The notes beneath the pieces are model-generated. The model saw nothing but the letters and a program-made list of their open reading frames with translations. It had not been told where the DNA came from and searched no databases. This document shows positions 11,340 through 19,115 of a stretch of DNA of 64,000 nucleotides, in pieces; position 1 is the first letter of the stretch, and each line of letters opens with the position of its first letter. This DNA comes from Limimonas halophila. Its GTDB lineage: Bacteria > Pseudomonadota > Alphaproteobacteria > Kiloniellales > Rhodovibrionaceae. The DNA lies in contig NZ_FNCE01000001.1 of the NCBI RefSeq assembly GCF_900100655.1, forward strand, positions 310,001 to 374,000. The letters run 5' to 3'. The translations under genes and the position numbers were made by a program.

Positions 11340-11876
11340 ATGCTGCGCACATTCCTCATGGCGACCGTCGTGACGACCGGCCTGACCTCCGCCGCGGTGG
11401 CGGGGCAGATGAAGGACCTCGTCGACACGGCGGCGGGTGACACCCGCTTCTCGACGCTCGTGGAGGCCGTTCAGGCCGCGGGCCTCGTGGAGACACTGAA
11501 GGGCGAAGGCCCCTACACCGTGTTCGCGCCGACGAACGCGGCCTTCGACGAGATTCCCGAGGATCGCCTGAACAGCCTGCTCAAGCCGGAAAATCGCGAT
11601 GCTCTGCGCGACGTGCTCACCTACCACGTCGTGGCCGGAAATGTGATGTCGGGCGACATCGCCGGTACCGAGCAGAACGTGGACACCGTGCAGGGCACCG
11701 CGCTGCGCGTGGATGCCACGGGCGACGGCGTGCGCATCAACGACGCCCGCGTCGTGCAGGCGGACATCGAAGCCAGCAACGGTGTGATCCACGCCATCGA
11801 CGCCGTCGTCATGCCGCGTGCCCAGCTCGGCGAGCGCCCGCCCAAGGAGGCCGAGGAAGGCGGTCCCAGCGACTGA
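11340..11876 (+). CDS. secreted fasciclin-domain protein 1
   Basis: Protein of 178 residues: signal peptide (MLRTFLMATVVTTGL, cleavage near AVA-GQ) and one fasciclin (FAS1) domain with the H1 motif YTVFAPTNAAF and H2-like segment NGVIHAIDAVVMP, joined by the central LTYHVV. FAS1 domains mediate adhesion or protein contacts at the cell surface. GGAGGCGAGCGAG lies just before the ATG at 11340. A short acidic, Pro-rich tail follows the domain. First of three tandem fasciclin genes, ended by its own terminator at 11908-11936, so the genes probably have separate promoters. Confidence 0.92.
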   Translation: MLRTFLMATVVTTGLTSAAVAGQMKDLVDTAAGDTRFSTLVEAVQAAGLVETLKGEGPYTVFAPTNAAFDEIPEDRLNSLLKPENRDALRDVLTYHVVAGNVMSGDIAGTEQNVDTVQGTALRVDATGDGVRINDARVVQADIEASNGVIHAIDAVVMPRAQLGERPPKEAEEGGPSD

Positions 11877-11907
11877 TCGCACCTATCTCGTCGGTATAGT
11901 CTTTTAT

Positions 11908-11936
11908 GCCCCGCCGTTCGTCGGCGGGGCTTTTTT
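11908..11936 (+). terminator. intrinsic terminator after fasciclin gene 1
   Basis: Perfect 9-bp stem GCCCCGCCG/CGGCGGGGC (11908-11916 with 11922-11930), loop TTCGT and six T (11931-11936): a textbook factor-independent terminator 32 bases after the stop codon. Confidence 0.93.
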
Positions 11937-12060
11937 GTCTCCAACCGTGTTGCTGCGAAAGACCGCCAAGTCGGACCTTGTCGGCGCGCAGGTTGTTTCG
12001 TAAAACAATTGTCGGCGGGGCAAGAACGCAAAGCGGCGTTACCCAAAGGAGGCGAGCGAT

Positions 12061-12768
12061 ATGCTACGCAAATTGGCTTTGACGACTGCTCTGACAGCTT
12101 CGATGACAACGGCGGCCATGGCCGGCGAGATGAAGGACGTGGTCGACACGGCCGCGGGCGACGAGCGGTTCTCCACTCTGGTGGAGGCCGTGAAGGCCGC
12201 CGAGTTGGGCGAAACCCTCAAGGGCGAGGGGCCGTTCACGGTGTTCGCCCCCACCAACGAAGCCTTCGAGCAGCTTCCCGAGGGTGAGTTGGACTCCCTG
12301 CTGAGCGCGGAGAACCAGGATCAGCTTCGCGACATCCTGACGTACCACGTGGTTTCCGGCCAGAAGCTGATGTCGAGCGACATCGCGGGCAGCCGGCAGA
12401 ACGTGGCGTCGGTTCAGGGCGCTGAACTGCGCATCGATGCCAGCGGCGCCGGCGCGGAAGGAGCGAGCGCAACCGAGGGCACCGCCGAAGAGGGCATGGA
12501 AGGCGCCTCCGCCGAGGCCGGTGCCGAGGGTGAGACCGCCGAAGGTGGCACCGAGGGTGTTGCCGCCGAGGGGGCCCCCGAAGGCGGTGCCGTGACGGTG
12601 AACGACGCCCAGGTCGTGGAAGCGGACATCGAGGCTTCCAACGGCGTCATCCACGCCATCGACGGCGTCCTCAACCCGCGCGCCCAGGTCGGTGAGATGC
12701 CCGAGGAAGGCGAAGAGATGCAGGAAGAGGAAATGCAGGACGAGGAGATGCAGGAAGAGGAGATGTAG
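12061..12768 (+). CDS. secreted fasciclin-domain protein 2 with acidic insertion and tail
   Basis: Protein of 235 residues, a close paralogue of the preceding one (shared MKDVVDTAAGD.RFSTLVEAV and YTVFAPTN-type H1 motif). After a signal peptide (cleavage near AMA-GE) the FAS1 domain is interrupted at residues about 129-176 by a 48-residue low-complexity block of Ala, Glu, Gly and Thr without any Lys or Arg, placed in a loop where paralogue 1 has only a few residues. The domain then resumes with AVTVNDAQVVEAD and NGVIHAIDGVL. The C-terminus is a Met/Glu repeat of the type EEMQEEEMQDEEM. AAAGGAGGCGAGCGAT precedes the ATG. The acidic segments suggest cation binding or salt adaptation, which is inference. 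Confidence 0.92.
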   Translation: MLRKLALTTALTASMTTAAMAGEMKDVVDTAAGDERFSTLVEAVKAAELGETLKGEGPFTVFAPTNEAFEQLPEGELDSLLSAENQDQLRDILTYHVVSGQKLMSSDIAGSRQNVASVQGAELRIDASGAGAEGASATEGTAEEGMEGASAEAGAEGETAEGGTEGVAAEGAPEGGAVTVNDAQVVEADIEASNGVIHAIDGVLNPRAQVGEMPEEGEEMQEEEMQDEEMQEEEM

Positions 12769-12794
12769 CCGGCATCCACACAGTGTGCCGAGCG

Positions 12795-12822
12795 CGCCCC
12801 GCCCCGTCCGGGCGGGGCGTTT
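12795..12822 (+). terminator. intrinsic terminator after fasciclin gene 2
   Basis: A 10-bp GC stem (CGCCCCGCCC at 12795-12804 with 12810-12819) with a five-base loop is followed by only three T, 27 bases after the stop codon. The T run is weak, so termination may be partial. Confidence 0.6.
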
Positions 12823-12928
12823 GCGCGTCCGGCCTCCCTCGAAAGCGGGCTGCGCTTCCCCGCCCGCGGCGGTCGGACAGCCCGCCGGTGCGCGCTAGGC
12901 TGGCGAGCGGGTTAACAAGGATCGTGCG

Positions 12929-13492
12929 ATGCTGCGGGCCATTGTGAGCGTGATCGTGGTGGTGGGGCTGACAAACGGGTGTGCGGCGGGCGCGCCCGCG
13001 GAAAGCTTGCTGGACCGGCTCGCGGCGAATGACCGGTATTCCACCTTCGTCAAGGCGGCGCGAAGCGTGAAACTCGACGTCGCGCTCGGCCGTCACGAGC
13101 CCTACACGGTTTTTGCGCCCACCGACGCGGCGTTCGCAGCGCTGCCGGGGCCACAGCGCGACAAGCTGTTCGATCCGAAGAGGCGGAATCGCCTGCGCGA
13201 GCTCGTGGCCTATCACATGGTGCCGCGGGAGGTCCCGATGGAAGCGCTGGCCGGGCGCGAGCGGACCGTGGTTTCGCTCGAGGGAGGCGATCTGCGGCTC
13301 GACGGGACCGACGGCGCGTTGCGGGTGAACGGAGCAACCGTGGTCGCGCCGGATCGCCGCGCCGAGAACGGCATCGCCCACGGCATCGATACCGTGCTGA
13401 CTCCCCCCACGCACTCGAACGACGCGCTGCGTGAGCGCGCCCGCGAGGTTCTGGGCATCGGGCCGGGACGCGCCGACCCGTCCGGGTCGTGA
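12929..13492 (+). CDS. secreted fasciclin-domain protein 3
   Basis: Protein of 187 residues, more diverged than the other two but with the same plan: hydrophobic signal (LRAIVSVIVVVGL) ending TNGCAAG, so lipidation at Cys18 is possible though the lipobox is not canonical; one FAS1 domain with YTVFAPTDAAF, LVAYHMV and NGIAHGIDTVL; and a short charged tail. It is basic rather than acidic (many Arg), unlike its neighbours. AACAAGGATCGTGCG precedes the ATG. The three genes look like serial duplicates with divergent charge. Confidence 0.88.
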   Translation: MLRAIVSVIVVVGLTNGCAAGAPAESLLDRLAANDRYSTFVKAARSVKLDVALGRHEPYTVFAPTDAAFAALPGPQRDKLFDPKRRNRLRELVAYHMVPREVPMEALAGRERTVVSLEGGDLRLDGTDGALRVNGATVVAPDRRAENGIAHGIDTVLTPPTHSNDALRERAREVLGIGPGRADPSGS

Positions 13493-13520
13493 TCGCGGGA
13501 TCGGGCAAGGACACAAAGAA

Positions 13521-13569
13521 AAAACCGGCGTGCGGCCGTGGGTTGGATCCCCGGTCCGCTGCCGGTTTT
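13521..13569. terminator. bidirectional hairpin terminator
   Basis: AAAACCGGC (13521-13529) pairs with GCCGGTTTT (13561-13569), with an inner GCGG/CCGC pairing. It lies 28 bases after fasciclin gene 3. On the minus strand the T run is longer (TTTTTTCTTT), so it can stop transcription from both sides. Confidence 0.65.
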
Positions 13570-13630
13570 CGGGGACGGGCAAGACGTCCCCCAAGCCTTC
13601 CCTGTCAACTTGCCGCGGGTGAAACCGTAG

Positions 13631-13642
13631 GTGAGCGCTCAC
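13631..13642. promoter_or_regulatory. 12-bp palindrome, possible operator
   Basis: GTGAGCGCTCAC is a perfect palindrome resembling LacI-family operators. It stands in a gene-free block, so its target is unknown; it may control a transcript in either direction. Confidence 0.3.
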
Positions 13643-13734
13643 ACCCGGTCAAGAAATCTTGTGGCGATTTCGGCGAAAGAGGTATCGCCTCCCACGAACG
13701 AGCAGGTGCCCCGGGGGCAAGCGGGCACGCACGC

Positions 13735-13765
13735 AAAAAAATGCCGCCGGCCTGGACCGGCGGCA
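13735..13765 (-). terminator. intrinsic terminator on the minus strand
   Basis: TGCCGCCGG and CCGGCGGCA form a 9-bp stem with a six-base loop; on the minus strand it is followed immediately by seven T (complement of 13735-13741). No annotated minus-strand gene feeds into it, which implies an unannotated transcript. Confidence 0.75.
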
Positions 13766-13880
13766 AGTGAACAGGGAGGCTTAAGGAACGCGTGCCATCG
13801 CCATGCAGCCGGAATGCCCGGCCACGGCGAGACCCGAGGTGGACCGGGATAGCGGAGGCCTTCACAGCAATCCCGGTTCC
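13735..13880 (-). ncRNA. candidate minus-strand small RNA
   Basis: Reading on the minus strand there is a hairpin (ATCCCGGT/ACCGGGAT arms at 13870-13877 and 13843-13850, complementary on either strand) whose loop contains CCTCC, an anti-Shine-Dalgarno-like motif known from alphaproteobacterial regulatory RNAs. At the end is a strong terminator (stem 13742-13750 with 13757-13765, then seven T). The stretch 13493-14005 has no convincing gene. The 5' end is not defined and I could not identify an RNA family. Confidence 0.3.
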
Positions 13881-14005
13881 TCGACCCGCAGTGTCATCAT
13901 GAAATCGGCAAGTTGAAAAAGGGTTAAGCGTTGTGTGAGATACCGCTATTTTTTGCTAATTAACTGCGAAACGGCTACGATATGGGCGCGGCAGGGGGAA
14001 TACAC

Positions 14006-14683
14006 ATGCGCGTTGCGGGTGTTGACGGCTGCCGCGGCGGCTGGATCGCTGTGATCTGGGGCGACGACGGGCTGTCGCTGCGGCTCGCCGCGGGGTTGCG
14101 TGCGCTTGCCCTGGATGCCGCTGTCGTTGCCGTCGACATGCCCATCGGTCTTGCGGATGTCGGCCCGCGCGCATGTGATCGCGCCGCCCGCCGCACGCTG
14201 CCACGGCCGCGCCGGGCCAGCGTGTTTCCGCCGCCGCGGCGCTATATGCTCGGTCTGGACTGGGCCGACGCGAACGTGGCGGGCAAGGCGCGCGAGGGGG
14301 TCGGCTTGTCGAAGCAGGCGGGGATGCTGCTGCCCCGTATCGCCGAGTTGGACGCGGCGCTGTCACCGGCGGATCAGGTCCGCATCGTGGAAGCCCACCC
14401 GGAGGTGCTGTTCCACGGCCTGGCGCACGGCGCGGACCTGGGCCGCAAGACCACCGCGGCCGGCCGCAGAGCCCGGGAAGCGGTCCTGCGCCGCGCGGGG
14501 GTGCCGGACCCGGCCGGGCTCATGGACGTTTATCCGCGAAGCCGCGTCAAGCCCGACGACGTCGTGGACGCGGCGGCGTGCGCGCTCACGGCCGCGCGCG
14601 TGGCGGCAGGGACCGCCGGGCGTCTGCCCGACGGCGAACCGCCGCGGGACGCCCGCGGCCTGCGCATGGAGATCTGGACGTAA
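14006..14683 (+). CDS. DUF429 family predicted nuclease
   Basis: Protein of 225 residues of the DUF429 family, which has an RNase H-like fold and is predicted to be a nuclease. Supporting motifs are the N-terminal GVDGCRGGW, the AVDMPIGL strand with an acidic residue, EAHPEVLF and the C-terminal DDVVDAAACALTA, which together supply the acidic and polar residues of an RNase H-type site. The ATG at 14006 follows CAGGGGGAATACAC and starts directly at the first strand, so the longer frame is dropped. It ends 6 bases from the convergent bdhA stop. Confidence 0.85.
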   Translation: MRVAGVDGCRGGWIAVIWGDDGLSLRLAAGLRALALDAAVVAVDMPIGLADVGPRACDRAARRTLPRPRRASVFPPPRRYMLGLDWADANVAGKAREGVGLSKQAGMLLPRIAELDAALSPADQVRIVEAHPEVLFHGLAHGADLGRKTTAAGRRAREAVLRRAGVPDPAGLMDVYPRSRVKPDDVVDAAACALTAARVAAGTAGRLPDGEPPRDARGLRMEIWT

Positions 14684-14689
14684 CCGCCG

Positions 14690-15472
14690 TTACTGCGCCG
14701 TCCAGCCGCCGTCGATCTGCACCTGGGAGCCGGTGATCGTGCGCGCGCTGTCGCCGCACAGGAAGACGGCGTACTCCGCGATCTGCTCCGGTGTCACGAA
14801 CTCGCCCGCGGGCTGCTTTTCCGCCAGCAGGCGGCGCTCCGCCTCCTCGATGGAGACGTCCTGCTCCTCCGCCTTCTTTTCGATCTGGGCGACGACCAGC
14901 GGCGTCTTCACCCAGCCCGGGCAGATGGCGTTGCAGGTGACGCCGGTGCCGGCCGTGTCCAGCGCGGTGACCTTGGTCAGCCCGATCATGCCGTGCTTGG
15001 CCGCCACGTACCCGGCCTTGCCCGCCGAAGCCACGAGCCCGTGGGCGGAGGCGATGTTGATGATCCGGCCCCAGCCCTTGCGGCGCATCGCGGGCAGGGC
15101 GTGGTGGATGGTGTGGAAGGCGTGGTTCAGGTCGATCTGGATCAGGGAATCGAACTTTTCCGGCGCGAACTCGTCCACGGGCGCGACGTGCTGGATGCCG
15201 GCGTTGTTGACCAGGATGTCGACGGCGCCGAAGCGGTTCTCGGCCTCGCGGATCATGTCCGCGATCGCCTGCGGGTCGGCCATGTCGGCGTCGCTGTAGG
15301 TGACCTCGACGCCGTTCTCCTCGGCCATGCGCTTGCGCATCTCCTCGATGGCGTCGGCGTCGCCGAAGCCGTTGAGCACCACGTTGCAGCCGGCCGTGGC
15401 GAAGCGTTCGGCGATGGCCTGGCCGATGCCGCTCGTCGATCCCGTAACCAGGGCGGTCAGCCCCTGAAGCAT
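14690..15472 (-). CDS. bdhA: 3-hydroxybutyrate dehydrogenase
   Basis: Short-chain dehydrogenase of 260 residues matching the D-3-hydroxybutyrate dehydrogenase subgroup, which interconverts 3-hydroxybutyrate and acetoacetate with NAD in polyhydroxybutyrate and ketone-body use. Features: nucleotide-binding TGSTSGIG, NNAGIQH, catalytic Ser in INIASAHGLVAS, Tyr and Lys in GYVAAKHG, CPGWVKTPLV, the lid segment with Gln/Lys-rich helix, and ITGSQVQIDGGWTAQ at the end. The ATG at 15472 gives MLQGLTALVTG. It follows the ABC-transporter genes in the same direction with a 144-base gap, so cotranscription is uncertain. Confidence 0.92.
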   Translation of the reverse strand: MLQGLTALVTGSTSGIGQAIAERFATAGCNVVLNGFGDADAIEEMRKRMAEENGVEVTYSDADMADPQAIADMIREAENRFGAVDILVNNAGIQHVAPVDEFAPEKFDSLIQIDLNHAFHTIHHALPAMRRKGWGRIINIASAHGLVASAGKAGYVAAKHGMIGLTKVTALDTAGTGVTCNAICPGWVKTPLVVAQIEKKAEEQDVSIEEAERRLLAEKQPAGEFVTPEQIAEYAVFLCGDSARTITGSQVQIDGGWTAQ

Positions 15473-15616
15473 GGCGCGCCTCCCAATCCGCGTCCTGTTG
15501 GCCCGCGCACACCGTGCCACTGCGTGTGGTGCGGCGCAAAAACGCCGGACGTGTGCGGCGCGACCCGTGTAGCGCGCACACGCCCGACGGCCAAGAGCGG
15601 CCCGTCGCGGTTGGCG

Positions 15617-16348
15617 TCAGCGCAGCGGGTTCACGCCGCGCGGCACACCCCAGTAGGCACCCATGCCGAGCAGGAAGTCGATGATGACGGCGAGGATGGC
15701 GGTGGGGATGGCGCCCGCCAGCATCATGCCGGTGTTGTAGAGGCTGATGCCGGTGAAGATCAGCTGGCCCAGGCCGCCGCCGCCGATCAGGAAGGCCAGC
15801 GGCACGGTGCCGACGTTGATGACCAGCGCCGTGCGGATGCCGGCGATGATCACGTAGAGGGCGTTGGGCAGCTCCACCTGCCACAGCATCTGCAGCGGGC
15901 GCATGCCCATGCCGTTCGCGGCCTCCAGGATGGCGGGGTCGACCGCCAGGATGCCCTGGTAGGTGTTCCGCACGATGGGCAGCAGCGAATAGATCCACAG
16001 CGCGAAGATCGCGGGCACCGCGCCGATCCCGAGCACGCTCATCGACAGCGCCAGCACCGCCAGGGTGGGGATGGTCTGGCCCAGGTTCACCACCTGCATG
16101 ACGGACTCGGCGATCCCGCGCATGCGCCGGCGCGTCAGCACGATGCCGAGCGGAACCCCAATGCCGATGGCGAGCCCCCCGGAAATCAGCACGAGGTAGA
16201 GGTGTTCCCGGCCCAGATAGAGGATGTCGCCCCAGTGGCTCAGGACTTCGGGCAGCAGCCCGCTGCTCTGGGCCAGGGCGCCGGCGGCGAGCAGCCCGAT
16301 GATCGCCCCGGCGCGCAGCGCGCGGTCGAGACCCGGGATCGCCATCAC
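15617..16348 (-). CDS. quaternary-amine ABC transporter permease (OpuCB/ProW type), distal
   Basis: Inner-membrane permease of 243 residues with an N-terminal signal-like helix and about five further membrane segments. The BPD-transport EAA loop EAANGMGMRPLQMLWQVELP is present, which docks on the ATPase. Residues such as TIPTLAVLAL and GTVPLAFLIGGGGLGQ are typical for glycine betaine/choline/carnitine permeases. Its first four bases overlap the stop of the ATPase gene (ATGA), so translation is coupled. Confidence 0.9.
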   Translation of the reverse strand: MMAIPGLDRALRAGAIIGLLAAGALAQSSGLLPEVLSHWGDILYLGREHLYLVLISGGLAIGIGVPLGIVLTRRRMRGIAESVMQVVNLGQTIPTLAVLALSMSVLGIGAVPAIFALWIYSLLPIVRNTYQGILAVDPAILEAANGMGMRPLQMLWQVELPNALYVIIAGIRTALVINVGTVPLAFLIGGGGLGQLIFTGISLYNTGMMLAGAIPTAILAVIIDFLLGMGAYWGVPRGVNPLR

Positions 16349-17481
16349 GCCGTCCCCTGTTGCTGCGGCGCCGAGCGCCGGCTGTGCGCCAGCGTGTTGC
16401 GGATGCTGTCCTGCGTGACGATGCCGACGAAGCCACCGTCGGGGTCGACCACCGGCATCCAGTCCACGTCGTAGGTGAACATGCTGGACACGGCCGTGCG
16501 CAGGTCGCGGTCGGCCGTGACGGGCTCGGGCAGGGGACGCGCCGCGTCCCGGCAGACCGTCGCGCCGTCGCCGGCGTGGACGTGCTCGATCAGGCCCATC
16601 GGACGGTTGCTGTCGTCCAGCACCACGATGTGTTCGGCCCCCGCCTGCTCCATGATGGCACGGGCGTTGGCGACAGTATCGTCCGCCCGGACCGTGGGCG
16701 CGCGCGTGTCCATCGCCGTTTCGACGCGGGTGAGCCGCATGCGCTTGAGCTCGCGGTCGCCGCCCACGAAGTCCGCGATGAAGGGGTTGGCCGGGTGGGA
16801 GAGCAGCATGTCGGGGTCGTCGTACTGCTCCAACCGGCCTTCGCGGAAGATGGCGATCTTGTCCCCCATCTTCACGGCTTCGTCGATGTCGTGGCTGACG
16901 AACATGATCGTCTTCTTGAGCTTGGCCTGCATCTTCAGGAACTCGTCCTGAATGACCTCGCGGTTGATGGGGTCGATCGCGCCGAAGGGCTCGTCCATCA
17001 ACAGCACCGGCGGGTCGGCGGCGAGCGCGCGCGCCACGCCGACGCGCTGCTGCTGGCCGCCGGAGAGTTCCTTCGGGAAGCGCGAGAGCAGGCGCTCGTC
17101 CAGGGCCACCATGCGCATCAGCTCTCCGGCGCGGTCCTTCTGCGCCTGGCGCGACCAGCCGAGCAGGCGCGGCACGACCGAGATGTTCTGCTCCACCGTC
17201 ATGTTGGGGAACAGCCCGATCTGCTGGATAACGTAGCCCAGCTCGCGGCGGAGCTGGATGACGTCGTAGGTGTCGGTGTCCTGGCCGTTGATGTAGATCT
17301 TGCCCGAGGTCGGCGCGACCAGCCGGTTCACCATCTTCATCGTGGTGGTCTTGCCGCAGCCCGAAGGGCCGAGCAGGACGGCGATCTCGCCCTCCGGCAC
17401 CTCCAGGGTGACGTTGTCCACGGCGCGCACCGTGCCCTCGGGGCTGTCGAAGCTCTTGGAGAGGTTTTCCAGGCGGATCAT
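16345..17481 (-). CDS. quaternary-amine ABC transporter ATP-binding protein with CBS domains (OpuCA type)
   Basis: ATPase of 378 residues energising import of betaine-like compatible solutes. Walker A GPSGCGKTTTMKM, Q-loop, signature LSGGQQQRVGVAR, Walker B VLLMDEPFGAIDP and switch His in FVSHDIDEA fill the first 240 residues. Two CBS motifs follow (about 255-365), the module that senses ionic strength or nucleotides in OpuA/OpuCA proteins. This suggests osmotic gating, an inference from family knowledge. It lies between the two permease genes and overlaps the distal one by four bases. Confidence 0.92.
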   Translation of the reverse strand: MIRLENLSKSFDSPEGTVRAVDNVTLEVPEGEIAVLLGPSGCGKTTTMKMVNRLVAPTSGKIYINGQDTDTYDVIQLRRELGYVIQQIGLFPNMTVEQNISVVPRLLGWSRQAQKDRAGELMRMVALDERLLSRFPKELSGGQQQRVGVARALAADPPVLLMDEPFGAIDPINREVIQDEFLKMQAKLKKTIMFVSHDIDEAVKMGDKIAIFREGRLEQYDDPDMLLSHPANPFIADFVGGDRELKRMRLTRVETAMDTRAPTVRADDTVANARAIMEQAGAEHIVVLDDSNRPMGLIEHVHAGDGATVCRDAARPLPEPVTADRDLRTAVSSMFTYDVDWMPVVDPDGGFVGIVTQDSIRNTLAHSRRSAPQQQGTA

Positions 17482-17524
17482 GGGCGTTCGTCCGTCCTTT
17501 GCGTCTTGGCCGGGTTCGCGCAGG

Positions 17525-18175
17525 TCAGGTCTTCAGCCCCGCGGGGGTGAGGCGGTTCTGCACCCAGAGCAGCCCGTAGTCCGCCAGCACCGCCAGGATG
17601 CTGACGCCGAGCGCCCCGGTGACGAGCTGGCGCGGGTCGGTCTGCGAGATGCCGCGCGCGATGAAGTCGCCCAGGCCGCCCGCGCCGATGTAGGCGGCGA
17701 TGGCGGTGATCCCGATGTTGATGACGACGGCCGTGCGCACGCCCGCCGCGATCACCGGCACGGCCATGGGGATCTCCACCGTGCGCAGGCGCTGGACCGC
17801 CGTCATGCCCATGCCGCGCGCGGCCTCGCGCAGAGCCGGGTCCACGTTGTCGATCGCCGTGTAGGTGTTTCGGATGATCGGCAGCTGCGAATACAGGAAG
17901 AGCGCGATCACCGCCGGCACGTAGCCGATGCCCTGGCCGATCAGCGAGAGGATCGGGATCATCACGCCGAACAGCGCGATCGACGGCACGGTCATGATCA
18001 TGCCGGCCACGTAGAGCACCGCGTCGGCGACCCGGCGGTTCTGGGTGATGGCGATGCCGATGGGCACGCCCGTGGCGATGGCGGCGCCCACCGCGACGAT
18101 GACGAGCGAGATGTGCTCCACCGTGCGCTCGCCGATCAGGTCCAGGTTGTCGACAATGTAGAGCAGGATATCCAC
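17525..18175 (-). CDS. quaternary-amine ABC transporter permease (OpuCB/ProW type), proximal
   Basis: Permease of 216 residues, five to six membrane segments, with the EAA loop EAARGMGMTAVQRLRTVEIP and the conserved SIALFGVMIPIL and GAGGLGDFIARG segments of betaine/choline transporters. It is paralogous to the distal permease at 15617-16348 and probably forms a heterodimer with it. First gene of the operon; the ATPase follows after 43 bases. No substrate-binding protein gene (OpuCC/ProX) lies on either side, so the binding protein must be encoded elsewhere or be missing. Confidence 0.9.
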   Translation of the reverse strand: MDILLYIVDNLDLIGERTVEHISLVIVAVGAAIATGVPIGIAITQNRRVADAVLYVAGMIMTVPSIALFGVMIPILSLIGQGIGYVPAVIALFLYSQLPIIRNTYTAIDNVDPALREAARGMGMTAVQRLRTVEIPMAVPVIAAGVRTAVVINIGITAIAAYIGAGGLGDFIARGISQTDPRQLVTGALGVSILAVLADYGLLWVQNRLTPAGLKT

Positions 18176-18803
18176 GGCGGCCCTCTGGTTTCACACAATG
18201 CGGATGGGCGGCGGGGCGAACGGCCCACCGGCGGTCGTGGCGGTTTCACGCCGGCCCGCGGCAGCCCGGCAACGCCGGCGATTTCACGGGGCGCGGCGAT
18301 CGCCGAGCCGGGCGCCGGACCGGCCATGCGGGGCCGGGTGGCTGCTTGGCCGACCGCCGCCGATGTCGCTATGCACACAGCGCATCGTGGGCATGTTCAC
18401 CGGCGTGTCAAGATCAGGAAACCGCGTTCGGGTAGTCGAGAACCGCGCGCCGCCCGTTGAATTATTGCGGTGGCCGGTCGATCCCATTGCAGAACTTGAT
18501 GCCGAAGGCGAAAAGCACCGGCACGATCGGGCCACGCCGGACGCGATCCGGCCAGTGCTGGAAACCCGACCGGAAGACATCCTGACTGCTCGATTTTTTG
18601 GACTTGATGATTGTGCCGGCGGGCGCCCGCGGCGCCGGACGAAACGGGGCGGCGGGCCTGCGGGGCGCGCACGAAACACCGCGATTTCGGCACCGTCAGG
18701 TTGCACCCGGCACCCGGGCCGCACAATCCCGCAAAGCGCACGGTGTTGAATGCGCGCTGCGCGGCCCCAAACGAATGGGCGGGCACAGCACAGGAGAGCC
18801 GCC
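18176..18803. other. 628-base gene-poor region upstream of the ABC operon and DUF1244
   Basis: No complete gene is recognised. On the minus strand bases about 18464-18610 read as an uninterrupted peptide with GC-rich third positions ending GPIVPVLFAFGIKFCNG and a TAA stop; this may be the remnant of a decayed gene. The segment must hold the promoter of the ABC operon. A small hairpin-free AT-rich patch (GAATTATTGC near 18460) is the only other contrast. Confidence 0.35.
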
Positions 18804-19115
18804 ATGAGCGACGAGCGTTTCGACGATGCGACCCGCGAAAAGATCGAGGCCCAGGTTTTCCGCGATCTGGTCAGCCACCTGCAACAGCGCACGGACGTGC
18901 AGAACATCGACCTGATGAATTTGGCCGGGTTCTGCCGCAACTGCCTGTCCAAGTGGTACCGCGCCGCCGCCGAGGAGATGGGGCACGAGCTGTCCTACGA
19001 CGAGGCGCGCGAGATCGTCTACGGCATGCCGTACAACGAGTGGAAGGCCAAGTACCAGACCGAGGCCACGGCGGATCAAAAACAGCAGTTCGAGCATCAG
19101 GGCGGCGGGCATTAG
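18804..19115 (+). CDS. DUF1244 family protein
   Basis: Protein of 103 residues of the DUF1244 family, small all-helical proteins widespread in alpha- and gammaproteobacteria with no assigned function. The conserved core MNLAGFCRNCLSKWY with its two Cys, and YGMPYNEWKAKYQ, are both present. CAGGAGAGCCGCC precedes the ATG at 18804; an upstream in-frame ATG at 18750 has no such site. The TAG stop forms the first bases of dispersed-repeat copy 2. Confidence 0.9.
   Translation: MSDERFDDATREKIEAQVFRDLVSHLQQRTDVQNIDLMNLAGFCRNCLSKWYRAAAEEMGHELSYDEAREIVYGMPYNEWKAKYQTEATADQKQQFEHQGGGH

Noticed and set aside
13922-13945. Possible CtrA half-site GGTTAAGCG upstream of DUF429
   Set aside because: Only one TTAA half is present at the required spacing.
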